From NCBI GenBank assembly GCA_964388155.1, contig CAYLYH010000030.1, positions 1-25,980 of the forward strand: a stretch of DNA of 25,980 nucleotides, written 5' to 3'. Shown here piece by piece: positions 7,222 through 15,220 of the stretch (its first letter is position 1; the number at the start of each line of letters is the position of its first letter). Below the pieces are notes generated by a model that searched no databases, was not told the DNA's origin, and worked only from the letters and a program-made list of their open reading frames with translations. Source of the stretch: JACNKV01 sp964388155 (GTDB taxonomy: Bacteria > Fidelibacterota > Marinisomatia > Marinisomatales > JACNKV01). Both the position numbers and the translations under genes were made by a program.

Positions 7222-9261
7222 TTATTTGGTCAACAACATTTTTTGTGAGATCGTTCCCGTTTCGGAAATCAGCGAATAAATGTATACGCCACTAGAGACG
7301 GTTAATCCGTATTGGTTTACTCCGTTCCAACGCACAATATGTGTGCCGGCAGAATAATGATTGTTGGTTAATTCAGCAATTTTCTTACCCAAAACATCAT
7401 AAATCACAAGACGAACATTTTGATCTGTTTCAAGTGTGAATGAAATGTTTGTGCTTGGGTTAAACGGATTCGGGTAGTTTCTCGCAAGAGAGACGGTGCT
7501 GGGAAGGTTCTCCATATCTACTGAAAGAGGAGACGTTAATTGAAGATTGGTAACCGTTATCAATCCTTCCTGTTCGAACAGTTGAGAGACTTCATCAAAT
7601 CCATCTGCGTTTGCGATTAGATTGTATGTAGCTCCTACATCTACGCCTTCAATGGTAAAGGCTCCGAATGCGTTCGTTGAGCCTGTGCCGATCAAGCTCC
7701 CTTCATTGTCATATACTGACAGTGCAACATCATTGAGAGGAGTATCAGAATCAGTTGATATGATTCCGCTGACTCGGGCTACCATCGAACTGTCTCCCTG
7801 GAAAGGAATACTAAAGTTAATCCCTGCAGTTTCTTCATTTTCTACAATAGAAACGATGGTCGCATCTTCAATGTTCTGCACATCATCGTAATATTCCATG
7901 TAAAAGAAGGAGGAGTCATGATGGTCGTGATTGCCGCCGTGATGACCGCCATCGCGATCATTCGTTGCAATACTCACAACATAATAATCACCTTCGGGAG
8001 CGTTAATTTCATAATGTCCGTTTTCATCTGTCCATGCCCATAAATTAAAACCACATCCCCATCCATCCTGGTGGACAAGTCGGATAAATGAGAATCCGGG
8101 GCCATCTGCGTCATCGTACGTTACATCACCAGAGACCATACCCTGTCCCGGGATAGGTGTAAGTACGATATCAAAGAGAGTGGAATCAACGATTGTGGTC
8201 GATTCATAATAGAATTCGTATCCATTTTCGAACACTCTTACATAAACTTCAGATGAAGGTAAGTTGTCGATGAGGTAATTCCCGTCAGCATCCGTTTCTG
8301 CAGTGTAAACATTGTGTCCTCCATGGTGTGAGGAGTCCGTACTCATTGCAAAGACACGAACTTCTACCCCGGTGACCGGTGAGCCGGTTTCGCTATTGGT
8401 GACTGTTCCATAGAGAGCCCCATCATAATTAATAGCAGTAAGAGCGATATCTAACGTCATGTCCTCTTCCACCGTTATGCTCATTTCTTCTGAATTATAC
8501 CCCCAAGCTAATGCTTTAATGTTTAAGTCACCTTCAACATTAAACGTATATAATCCGGTTGTATCTGCCCATGCAAGATAAAACCAGTTTCCGTTGTCAA
8601 GTTGCTTTTTCAAAACGGCAAAAGGAATTCCTTCTCCGGTCTCAGCATCTTGGATATAGCCGGTAACTGTATAGCCATAAGTGGTGAGGGCGAAGTCAAT
8701 GGTTGTATCCTCTACAACAGACACAGACATTTCTTGCTCGTTATATCCCCAAGCCATCGCCTTAATGTTAATATCACCTTCTGCTTGAAAAGAGTAAAAC
8801 CCGTTTTCATCTGCTCGCGCCTGAAAGAACCAGAACCCGTTCGCATTTTCTCTTCTAATGACGGCATGAGAAATCCCGTTTCCGGTTTCAAAATCATTCA
8901 CAAACCCGGAGACGACATATCCGTTGCCCGGTGACGTGTCCTCGTTTAATATGATATCTAAGGTCATGTCTTCGTTTAATTCGAATGTTGTAAAGAAACT
9001 ATCGTAGTCTTCAGCATTTGTCCAGAGAACGTAGGAAAACCCGGTTGACAAACTGTCAAATGCATAACTGCCGTCTGCCCCTGAAAATGTTTCTTCCCAA
9101 TTCCAATTGTCATGAGTGGAGTCAATTAAATGGATGGTAAGATGAGCATTTTCGATGCCAATTCCTGTCTCGCCGTCCGTAACAAAACCACTGAGTGAAG
9201 CTCCCATTCCAAACGCGAAAAAGAGCATAAATGCCCCTGCTAACTTCATTATGTTTTTCAT
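7222..9261 (-). CDS. Secreted repeat protein with sorting domain and His-rich loops
   Basis: 679 residues. A signal peptide covers residues 1-21. At least five regulatory-like beta-sandwich repeats follow, starting near residues 22, 113, 197, 281 and 373, and another near 495. Repeats at 113-196 and 197-279 are a recent tandem duplication; by hand I count 44 identical positions of 82, including the string AWGYN in both. His-rich segments occur at 310-317 and 438-449, the latter with H-H-G-G-N-H-D-H-H-D, possible metal-binding loops. The last about 85 residues (NYPNPFNPSTNISFTL to QKMLLTK) are the secretion sorting domain. The start is fixed by AAAGGATAATACAATG; a second copy of AAAGGATAA lies 12 nt further upstream. 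It probably forms a unit with the 488-residue paralogue downstream and may be controlled by the TPR-HTH protein upstream. Confidence 0.88.
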   Translation of the reverse strand: MKNIMKLAGAFMLFFAFGMGASLSGFVTDGETGIGIENAHLTIHLIDSTHDNWNWEETFSGADGSYAFDSLSTGFSYVLWTNAEDYDSFFTTFELNEDMTLDIILNEDTSPGNGYVVSGFVNDFETGNGISHAVIRRENANGFWFFQARADENGFYSFQAEGDINIKAMAWGYNEQEMSVSVVEDTTIDFALTTYGYTVTGYIQDAETGEGIPFAVLKKQLDNGNWFYLAWADTTGLYTFNVEGDLNIKALAWGYNSEEMSITVEEDMTLDIALTAINYDGALYGTVTNSETGSPVTGVEVRVFAMSTDSSHHGGHNVYTAETDADGNYLIDNLPSSEVYVRVFENGYEFYYESTTIVDSTLFDIVLTPIPGQGMVSGDVTYDDADGPGFSFIRLVHQDGWGCGFNLWAWTDENGHYEINAPEGDYYVVSIATNDRDGGHHGGNHDHHDSSFFYMEYYDDVQNIEDATIVSIVENEETAGINFSIPFQGDSSMVARVSGIISTDSDTPLNDVALSVYDNEGSLIGTGSTNAFGAFTIEGVDVGATYNLIANADGFDEVSQLFEQEGLITVTNLQLTSPLSVDMENLPSTVSLARNYPNPFNPSTNISFTLETDQNVRLVIYDVLGKKIAELTNNHYSAGTHIVRWNGVNQYGLTVSSGVYIYSLISETGTISQKMLLTK

Positions 9262-9348
9262 TGTATTATCCTTTATTTTATCCTTTAATTATTAAGCAGA
9301 GAAGGGATCCCGCATCTAACCAAGGCTGTTTGTTTTGTTTACTCATTA

Positions 9349-10857
9349 TTAAGACCCAAGTTGTCGGTTTGACCACTTGATGTCCTTAATTTTTTTTGCA
9401 GCACTCGCATAACTAATATTCAAAGCACTGGCCATTTGTTGTGTCTTTTTGTTGTTGCTTTCATAAGCTCTACGAATTATTTCACTTTCAAACTTATGAT
9501 TTAAGTCTTTCCATGATAGCCCATAATTCTCATTAACGAATGTGTTAATCACACGATAGATCTTTTTGTCATCAGAAGATTGAACCCTGTTAAGGACTGT
9601 AAAAATAGACCGTTCGCTCATGTTGAGAAATTTTGCAGCTTTCCTTTTTGAGCCGGTTCGGTCAATCGCGTGGTGGAGAAACAGTTTTTGAAAAACTTTT
9701 TTTGTTTCTGATAGGGATGTGTTTATCAAGTTTTCCCATTGTGAGACAGCAGAAAGACCTTCAGTAAGAACTCCCTGGTGGTGTTCTTCGGCAAAGTTAT
9801 GATATCCTTTAATCGCTCTCAGTGTATCGCCAACGCACGGAAAATGATTATCAACCATATTCATAGCAGCACGAAATCCTTGGTTGAAAAAGAACCTGCT
9901 TAATTGCAAATTGCCCTGCTCCCTGTAAATCTTTCCAAGATAATAACTCAATCCTGTAATTCTATGATAAATCCCGTGTTCTGTGGCAATTGTAAGGGCA
10001 TTGGTCATGTGGTTCGAGGCGCTGTTTTGATTCCCTGCTTTAAGCTCAATAAACCCTATGTTCGCTTGAGTGACACATTGAACGTAATAGTTGTTACTGT
10101 TTTCAGCGACGTCTTGAAGTCTGGAGATTGCCTCATCATGTTTTTTAATATGATAATAAAGCATGGCGATATCATGTTCTATAGATGTGAGTATATGTGG
10201 ATATTGATGGTTGATGGCAATTTCGATGCCTTTAAGATAATGCTGTATCGCGGAATCAAAATCCGACTCTCTGCGATATGCGTTTCCGAGAGCTTTCATG
10301 TGGTTGGCTGTAGCGGTAGTATCATTAATTCCATTAAAATATTGAAGGGAGTTATGTAACTCTTTGACAATATTATCCTCGCCAAGACGCATTCTGTTCT
10401 CTGTATATCTAAAATGTGCATATTTTTTTAATGTAATTGAATCTGTGGCTATCATGACTTTTTCAAGGAGTACCTGTGCGTATTCTACATTTCCCGTTAT
10501 TGATAAAAGGATAGCCATTTCCATTGATAGATATGCGTGTGCATCTACGGGTGCAATATTTTTTATTAGAGCGTTTGCATGACCCAAGGCTTGTGCGGCT
10601 TTAAGTAAATGTCCATTTCCCTTATAATATCGACTGATGCCAATATAAATAATGGAACGGGTTACGGGGTCATGTTCATCTTTAAGTAGCAAATCAAGAT
10701 TTACTTTTGTGTCAGAAAAATCTGCCAGATGTAATTTTGATGCTTGGTGTATGAACTCAATCCAGCGGAAATCGGCGGGGATATTATTTAGATCACCCGT
10801 TATGTTTGGCTGTGATTCATTGGAAAAAATCTTATGTGTTGTAATTGATTCTGTCAT
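9349..10857 (-). CDS. TPR-domain transcriptional regulator with two Fis-type HTH motifs
   Basis: 502 residues, no signal peptide or membrane span. Residues about 60-345 are helical repeats of tetratricopeptide type, clearest at ANHMKALGNAYRRESDFDSA and LSYYLGKIYREQGNLQLSRF. Two helix-turn-helix segments of Fis/sigma-54-regulator type end the protein: residues 389-425 (HHAIDRTGSKRKAAKFLNMS) and 456-493 (IIRRAYESNNKKTQQMASAL, then NISYASAAKKI). Two such motifs in tandem are unusual; the paired arrangement suggests binding of direct or closely spaced half-sites, which is inference. It has no receiver, kinase or AAA+ domain. It lies 87 nt upstream of, and co-directional with, two surface-protein genes and is a candidate regulator of them. 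A -35/-10 promoter lies directly upstream; the leader would be very short. Confidence 0.82.
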   Translation of the reverse strand: MTESITTHKIFSNESQPNITGDLNNIPADFRWIEFIHQASKLHLADFSDTKVNLDLLLKDEHDPVTRSIIYIGISRYYKGNGHLLKAAQALGHANALIKNIAPVDAHAYLSMEMAILLSITGNVEYAQVLLEKVMIATDSITLKKYAHFRYTENRMRLGEDNIVKELHNSLQYFNGINDTTATANHMKALGNAYRRESDFDSAIQHYLKGIEIAINHQYPHILTSIEHDIAMLYYHIKKHDEAISRLQDVAENSNNYYVQCVTQANIGFIELKAGNQNSASNHMTNALTIATEHGIYHRITGLSYYLGKIYREQGNLQLSRFFFNQGFRAAMNMVDNHFPCVGDTLRAIKGYHNFAEEHHQGVLTEGLSAVSQWENLINTSLSETKKVFQKLFLHHAIDRTGSKRKAAKFLNMSERSIFTVLNRVQSSDDKKIYRVINTFVNENYGLSWKDLNHKFESEIIRRAYESNNKKTQQMASALNISYASAAKKIKDIKWSNRQLGS

Positions 10858-10871
10858 AAAACCTGCATGAT

Positions 10872-10898
10872 ATTATAATAAATATGCACTAATGTCAA
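10872..10898 (-). promoter_or_regulatory. Promoter of the TPR-HTH gene
   Basis: Read on the minus strand, TTGACA (10893-10898) and TATAAT (10872-10877) are both perfect consensus hexamers with a 15-bp spacer, shorter than the ideal 17. The expected transcription start is only about 5-10 nt before the ATG at 10857, giving an almost leaderless mRNA. The spacer contains an ATGCA core that matches the downstream direct repeats. Confidence 0.55.
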
Positions 10899-10910
10899 GT
10901 AATATTTTAT

Positions 10911-10943
10911 AATAATGCATATACTTATAAAATAATGCATATA
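10911..10943. promoter_or_regulatory. Phased direct repeats, candidate operator
   Basis: AATAATGCATATA occurs at 10911-10923 and again at 10931-10943, exactly 20 bp apart (two helical turns). A related ATGCA core lies inside the promoter at 10884-10888, 31 bp (about three turns) from the first copy. Same-face spacing upstream of a regulator gene suggests a binding site, possibly for the dual-HTH protein itself. Very AT-rich DNA here also makes chance repeats likelier. Confidence 0.4.
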
Positions 10944-11021
10944 TCTCGTCGTATTTTTTAATATTGTTGCTTGTATTGCATCATGAAATAAATTATCTTG
11001 ACAAAAATATCGAACAAAGTA

Positions 11022-11050
11022 TTGACCAAGTGTTTCGCTTCGTGTATATT
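11022..11050 (+). promoter_or_regulatory. Promoter of the zinc-ribbon gene
   Basis: TTGACC (11022-11027), a 17-bp spacer, then TATATT (11045-11050). A second TTGACA lies at 10998-11003 without an obvious partner. The ribosome binding site GAAGGAG (11064-11070) stands 7 nt before the ATG at 11078. Confidence 0.55.
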
Positions 11051-11077
11051 CCCCTCCGATTTTGAAGGAGTTTATGT

Positions 11078-11470
11078 ATGTTAGAAGGCATTATTTGTCC
11101 CATTTGCGAATCTACGCTTGAGGAAGTAGACCTCAAGGAATCGTTGATTTGTGTCCACTGCAAGACAGACCTGCGTGACAGGAAATTTTTAGATTTTTTA
11201 GAGTATCTCATGGCAAACGGCATCGTCGAAAATCTTGACTTTTTCGATATAGACGTCTACCGGGAAGACATAGAAAGACTTGACCCGGAAGATGAAGAAG
11301 AAGTCGATCCTTCCGAATATGAGAAGAGAAAAGAAACCTTTAGTCTGTATGAAAATGAAATGGTTCAGCAGCAATCCAAACAAGAAGGAGAAGATACTGC
11401 CTACGAGGAGTTCAAGGGGATAGAGGAGGATTGGGAGGATTTTAATAAGCAAGATTTTAAAACTAAATAA
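11078..11470 (+). CDS. Acidic protein with N-terminal zinc ribbon
   Basis: 130 residues, cytoplasmic. Cys pairs C7-P-I-C10 and C25-V-H-C28 form a four-Cys zinc ribbon in the first 30 residues. The rest is helical and strongly acidic (DPEDEEEVDPSEYEKRKE, EGIEEDWEDF-like C-terminus), without a known domain. The ribosome binding site GAAGGAG and promoter directly upstream support the start. A DUF3467 gene follows 46 nt downstream on the same strand, so they are probably co-transcribed. Such small ribbons often bind nucleic acid or proteins of transcription or translation, but the charge argues against simple DNA binding. Function unknown. Confidence 0.8.
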   Translation: MLEGIICPICESTLEEVDLKESLICVHCKTDLRDRKFLDFLEYLMANGIVENLDFFDIDVYREDIERLDPEDEEEVDPSEYEKRKETFSLYENEMVQQQSKQEGEDTAYEEFKGIEEDWEDFNKQDFKTK

Positions 11471-11516
11471 ACGGTGTCACTCGTTTTACAAATAGCTATT
11501 TACCGAGAGGAACGTG

Positions 11517-11837
11517 ATGGATAAACCAAAACAAAAACAGCAAATCAAAATAGAACTCGATGAAAAAGTCGGTTCAGGAGAATACTCTAACTTTGTCGTT
11601 ATAACCCATTCACCGGCAGAGTTTGTACTGGACTTTACCCGGCTCCTGCCCGGTGTCCCTAAAGCCAAAGTTCATTCAAGGGTTGTCATGGCCCCTCCGC
11701 ATATTAAAGCGTTTTTAAACGCATTAGCAGACAATGTCCGAAAATTCGAAAGCAAACACGGTGAAATCAAGTCTCCGGGACAGGAATCATTTTCAGCTTT
11801 TGGCATGAAGCCGCCAAAGGATACGCTTCCGAACTAG
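11517..11837 (+). CDS. DUF3467 family protein
   Basis: 106 residues from the ATG at 11517. That start is preferred over the in-frame GTG at 11514 because GAGAGG (11505-11510) is then 6 nt upstream. The pattern Q-I-K-I-E-L-D-E-K, GEYSNFVVITHSPAEFVLDF, a PGVPKAKVHSRVVMAPPHIK stretch, and FLNALADNVRKFESKHGEI fits DUF3467, a small family of uncharacterised bacterial cytoplasmic proteins. It follows the zinc-ribbon gene. Its stop codon TAG (11835-11837) shares the palindrome CTAG with the stop of the convergent PAP2 gene. Confidence 0.87.
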   Translation: MDKPKQKQQIKIELDEKVGSGEYSNFVVITHSPAEFVLDFTRLLPGVPKAKVHSRVVMAPPHIKAFLNALADNVRKFESKHGEIKSPGQESFSAFGMKPPKDTLPN

Positions 11838-12436
11838 TCCGCGCGCGGTATGTCATCATACCACACCCACATTCGTCCGCGCTTTAACTCCCTCATTTTT
11901 ACCGTAACCCACAGGCTAAGTACACCCCAAGCGATGGTATAGCCAAATAAACCGCCAAAAATTGCATCTGCCGGATAGTGCACCCCCACATAGACACGGC
12001 TAAAGGCGATCATTCCTGCAAGGAGTGTGATCCACGGTCTCCATGACGCATAGAAATAGCCTAAAATAACGGATAAGGCAAACATATTTGCTGCATGATT
12101 CGAAACAAAACTTAGTTTTCCTCCCCGAGAAACTAAGAGATTAATCATCTCCGGCATGCTGTGAGAGGGGCGGATGCGTCCGACTATGGGTTTTATGATT
12201 TGTGCAGCAAGACTGTCAGTCAATCCAATCGTGATTAAAAGAAGAAGGACAGCAATTCTTCCGCGTTTTTTTCCATAGATGATAAGCCACGCGATAAGCA
12301 ATATGCCGGGGACTATCCAATTGTCCGAATTGGTGATCTTCGGCATGAACCAATCAAATATCGGATTGGAAAGTTTTACATTAATCCACAGAAAGAAAGC
12401 TGTATCAATATCTGAGAGCCATTGAATTATTTGCAT
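11834..12436 (-). CDS. PAP2 family membrane phosphatase (PgpB/BcrC-like)
   Basis: 200 residues with about five or six membrane spans. The full PAP2 catalytic signature is present: K82-x6-R89-P90 (KPIVGRIRP), V-S-N-H at 111-114 in place of PSGH with the catalytic His114, and S146-R-x5-H153-x3-D157 (SRVYVGVHYPAD). Such enzymes remove phosphate from lipid substrates on the outer face of the inner membrane; undecaprenyl pyrophosphate, phosphatidylglycerol phosphate and lipid A are the usual candidates. The loss of the Gly of PSGH (Asn here) is a common variant. It is convergent with the DUF3467 gene with interlocked stops. No good ribosome binding site is visible. Confidence 0.9.
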   Translation of the reverse strand: MQIIQWLSDIDTAFFLWINVKLSNPIFDWFMPKITNSDNWIVPGILLIAWLIIYGKKRGRIAVLLLLITIGLTDSLAAQIIKPIVGRIRPSHSMPEMINLLVSRGGKLSFVSNHAANMFALSVILGYFYASWRPWITLLAGMIAFSRVYVGVHYPADAIFGGLFGYTIAWGVLSLWVTVKMRELKRGRMWVWYDDIPRAD

Positions 12437-12495
12437 GATGGATAAAAATTAAGACTTATATTTGATGGAGGAAACAAATTCCTTTGCTACATATA

Positions 12496-12534
12496 AACAA
12501 AAACGGACATAGTTAAACCATGCCCGTTTTTGTT
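12496..12534 (-). terminator. Intrinsic terminator after the acidic membrane-protein gene
   Basis: AACAAAAACGG (12496-12506) pairs with CCGTTTTTGTT (12524-12534). After one mismatch the stem continues with CAT/ATG around a 9-nt loop. On the minus strand the arm ends in a U-rich run, as expected for the gene ending at 12549; the symmetry makes it usable on the plus strand too. Confidence 0.8.
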
Positions 12535-12548
12535 CTTTGTGTTTGTAC

Positions 12549-13010
12549 TTATTGAGTGATTGCAGCCTGTGAGAAGTCTGAATCCTGAGGTTGGATATTT
12601 TCATTTGTCGTCAGTGAGTCTGCAAAATTCTGCATCGCCATATCCTGTTCAGATTCCTCTTCAAGGTAATTAGTCCTGTACTCTTTTCCGTTCCAGAAAA
12701 AAGTATGATTAGGCCCAAGTGATGTTCGAGCTTCCGCAAATGCTTCATCAAACGATGGGATGACAACATCAACGTCATTCACCGATTCTTCGATAGCCAC
12801 TACTGGACTTTCATCTGGGATAACGATATCTTCTACGATAGGCTGAACAGGTTCAGACTCATACGAATAGACATCATTTGACTTTTCGATGATTACCGGT
12901 GCGTCTTCTACAGATGATACAAACTGATAAAACACACTTCCGACGACAACGGCTCCAAGGAGAAGCGTTATTCCTACGGCTTTTTTATTGTTGGTATCTT
13001 TTTGTTTCAT
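12549..13010 (-). CDS. Single-pass acidic membrane protein with conserved FDEAFAEAR-type motif
   Basis: 153 residues. A short basic N-terminus is followed by one membrane span (residues about 11-32), then an acidic, Val/Glu/Pro-rich linker and a motif around residues 88-116: SFDEAFAEARTSLGPNHTF, FWNGKEYRTNY. I recognise the same kind of motif (x-F-x-x-A-F-A-x-A-R-x-x-x-G-P-x-x-x-F-x-W-x-G-x-x-Y-x-T) from envelope proteins of Bacteroidota, where its function is not known to me. Topology is probably N-in, C-out in the periplasm. AAGGAG sits 7 nt before the ATG, and a strong terminator follows. It is transcribed alone. Confidence 0.78.
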   Translation of the reverse strand: MKQKDTNNKKAVGITLLLGAVVVGSVFYQFVSSVEDAPVIIEKSNDVYSYESEPVQPIVEDIVIPDESPVVAIEESVNDVDVVIPSFDEAFAEARTSLGPNHTFFWNGKEYRTNYLEEESEQDMAMQNFADSLTTNENIQPQDSDFSQAAITQ

Positions 13011-13472
13011 GGATTTTCTCCTTCCATTAGGGGTTTAAGTGATCAACGATTACTCTTACGGACAATAGGCAGGACAAGTTCCCTTAAAAATAGCTCATCA
13101 CAGTTTTGGGTGCCCAATCAACTAACTGTACAAATTGGGTAATTAGGAGAATATGGAAAACGGAGTATGGGGAAATGGATTCGGTGTGTTTACTGAAAAT
13201 ATCAAAATCACAAACGCAACGGTTTCGGATTTGAAAATTGAATTTTGGAATTTATTTGAGGATTGGGATTTGTATTTTGAGGTTTACCATCCAACAATCC
13301 ATCTCTCCATTCTTATGAGGTCTTCAGGTCCAGGTTATTGCGATGGACCAAAAAAGGCGGCACGTATGTGTTGATCACTAACCCCAAAGAAAGAGAATTA
13401 GCAGGATAGCATGCCGCCCTTCAAAAGAAATTACGGAATTACACTATATATTCCGAGGAAATCAGACTGAGT
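13011..13472. other. Intergenic region with decayed sequence and hairpins
   Basis: 462 nt between two minus-strand genes. A plus-strand open frame of 73 codons (13153-13374) starts after AGGAG, but its product is repetitive in composition and ends without a recognisable domain, and I do not call it a gene. Another frame is open for 42 codons (13281-13406, ending in KKGGTYVLITNPKERELAG), which could be the tail of a decayed gene. GGCGGCA (13357-13363) can pair with TGCCGCC about 50 nt downstream. TTGGG, CCCAAT and ATTGGG (13106-13139) can form alternative short hairpins. Confidence 0.4.
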
Positions 13473-14153
13473 TCACAGAACTCCATGATCGGCAAAAGAA
13501 TAATATCCGTCTCCGGCAATGATGAGATGATCGTGAACAGAAACATCAATGGTTGTCAGTGCCTGTTTCAATTTTTTGGTGATGGCTATGTCATCTCTGC
13601 TGGGGGTTAACGTCCCGCTGGGATGATTATGGACAAATACCAATGCAGCTGCATTATTTTTCAGAGCTTTTTTTACCACTTCCCTTGGATATACTGCCGA
13701 GGTTGTTAACGTCCCTTCAAAGAGTTCTTCCATGCGTATGATTTGATTTCGACCATTCAGATAGATAACGATAAAAACTTCCTTTGCACGATCCCGAAGG
13801 TTGTGGGTCAGATACTCTATGGCGTCGTTTGCTGAACGAATAAAGTCCGCACCAATTACTCGATCTGCAAGGTACCGCCTTGCCACAGCTTGAGCAATTT
13901 TCAATCCAAAGACATTATTATCCCCGATGCCTTTGATTTCTTTTAAATCTTTTGGATCTGCTTCCAGAACGGCTTTTAAGGAACCAAACTTTGTAATCAA
14001 TTCTTTTGCGTTCGGTTTACAGTCTTTTCGGGGAGTCCCGATAGTAAGTAACAGTTCAATTATTTCATAATCATGAAAGCTATTTAACCCGCTGTTAAGG
14101 AATTTTTTCCGCAATCGCTGACGATGACCTTCTTTAGAGTTTTCTACATTCAT
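13473..14153 (-). CDS. radC: RadC / MPN(JAMM)-domain protein
   Basis: 226 residues, full length for the family. The N-terminal part (1-95) contains GHRQRLRKKFLNSGLNSFHD and a helix-hairpin-helix region (DPKDLKEIKGIGDNN), and the C-terminal part is the MPN-like domain with the metal-binding motif H175-N-H177-P-S-G-x7-D188 and a probable catalytic Glu in EELFEGTLT. Despite its name, a role in DNA repair is not established; the JAMM-type site suggests a hydrolase. It lies 85 nt downstream of thyX on the same strand. The leader is AT-rich with no Shine-Dalgarno sequence. Confidence 0.95.
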   Translation of the reverse strand: MNVENSKEGHRQRLRKKFLNSGLNSFHDYEIIELLLTIGTPRKDCKPNAKELITKFGSLKAVLEADPKDLKEIKGIGDNNVFGLKIAQAVARRYLADRVIGADFIRSANDAIEYLTHNLRDRAKEVFIVIYLNGRNQIIRMEELFEGTLTTSAVYPREVVKKALKNNAAALVFVHNHPSGTLTPSRDDIAITKKLKQALTTIDVSVHDHLIIAGDGYYSFADHGVL

Positions 14154-14238
14154 ATTTTATTTATAATTTAGATATTACGATTGAGTCCACTCTAGTAAGG
14201 AACCCCAAAAGAAACTTTTCGGAGTAGGCTCACGGTTA

Positions 14239-15207
14239 TTATTTTATGAACACTTCTTCGTATTTGGTTTTAAACTCCTGGAGTTCGAATACATTTCCGG
14301 TTTGTAACTCACCGGCATTCCATTTGATTTCAAACTCCTCTTGATTGTCTTTTCCGCCATTCTTTTGATATAGATTGAAGCATTCATTTTCATTGCGCGG
14401 TTTGTTCTTATTCATGCTGGCAACGATACGATATACAATATCTTCAAATATTTCATTCACTATGCGGTCAGGGAGATTTTTAGACAGTATCCCCTTTTCA
14501 ATATCTGAAAGATACATCCCATTCAGTCCGTAATCTTCAAAAGCTTCATAAGCGATTGGGGCAACCTGTTTCACAAGCTGTGCCATTCCTTCTGCAAAAA
14601 CACGAATCTCATATTGTGCATGAGTATCCATCCGGAGTTTAAGAAAATGAAGCGTATTATGTAGATCGTTTTTCCAGTACCATTCTGTGTATAGATTAAC
14701 CGGTAAAATGGATCGTGCCAATTCGCGAGCAATCCCTGCATCATTCAATTCTCGATAAATATCAAAACTCTTTTTTGACATTTCGGTGAAATATTGAATG
14801 ACTTTGTCCTTCATTTCATCGGAGACGGTTGTATCATCTCTGCCCTGTTTATTAAATTGACTTTGAAAATGGATGTCTTCTTTTTTCGGAATGTAGAAAT
14901 CATCTCTGGCTTCTGAATAGCGGAGACTGTACTCATTGATATTTGCCGTGCGGTGGCGGACCCACTGCCGGGCAACAAAGATGGGCATTTTGGCATGGAA
15001 CTTCAACTCTACCATTTCAAACGGCGTGGAATGCCGATGCCGAAGAAGGTAGCGAATCAGCCCCTTATCTCGGCTGACTTTCGTGGTCCCTTTTCCGTAA
15101 CTGACGCGGGCAGCCTGCACAATGGCATCGTCTCCGCCCATGCTGTCTACTAAGCGGATGAACCCCTTGTCTAAGCATCTAATTACATTTTCTGGTATTT
15201 TTGTCAT
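14239..15207 (-). CDS. thyX: FAD-dependent thymidylate synthase ThyX
   Basis: 322 residues. Makes dTMP from dUMP with methylenetetrahydrofolate, using FAD and NADPH. The ThyX signature R-H-R-x7-S is at residues 84-94 (RHRTANINEYS) followed by LRYSEARDDFY; further family stretches are RHRHSTPFEMVELKFHAKMP, ELARSILPVNLYTEWYWKND and LRMDTHAQYEIRVFAE. A tail of roughly 60-70 residues (from about 255) goes beyond the short ThyX enzymes of about 220 residues and has no recognised domain. The start is 13 nt after the stop of the YafQ-like toxin gene, so it is probably transcribed with the toxin-antitoxin pair; the ribosome binding site (GAAAGA) is weak. Confidence 0.97.
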   Translation of the reverse strand: MTKIPENVIRCLDKGFIRLVDSMGGDDAIVQAARVSYGKGTTKVSRDKGLIRYLLRHRHSTPFEMVELKFHAKMPIFVARQWVRHRTANINEYSLRYSEARDDFYIPKKEDIHFQSQFNKQGRDDTTVSDEMKDKVIQYFTEMSKKSFDIYRELNDAGIARELARSILPVNLYTEWYWKNDLHNTLHFLKLRMDTHAQYEIRVFAEGMAQLVKQVAPIAYEAFEDYGLNGMYLSDIEKGILSKNLPDRIVNEIFEDIVYRIVASMNKNKPRNENECFNLYQKNGGKDNQEEFEIKWNAGELQTGNVFELQEFKTKYEEVFIK

Positions 15208-15220
15208 GGTATCTTTCAGA

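Noticed and set aside
13153..13374. 73-codon plus-strand open frame with AGGAG upstream
   Set aside because: Composition follows simple AT-rich repeats, the product has no recognisable domain, and a second frame is open over its end; it looks like decayed intergenic DNA.
14204..14222. CCCAAAAG-AAA-CTTTTCGG hairpin after thyX as a terminator
   Set aside because: The stem has a mismatch and no U-run on the thyX strand; too weak to call.
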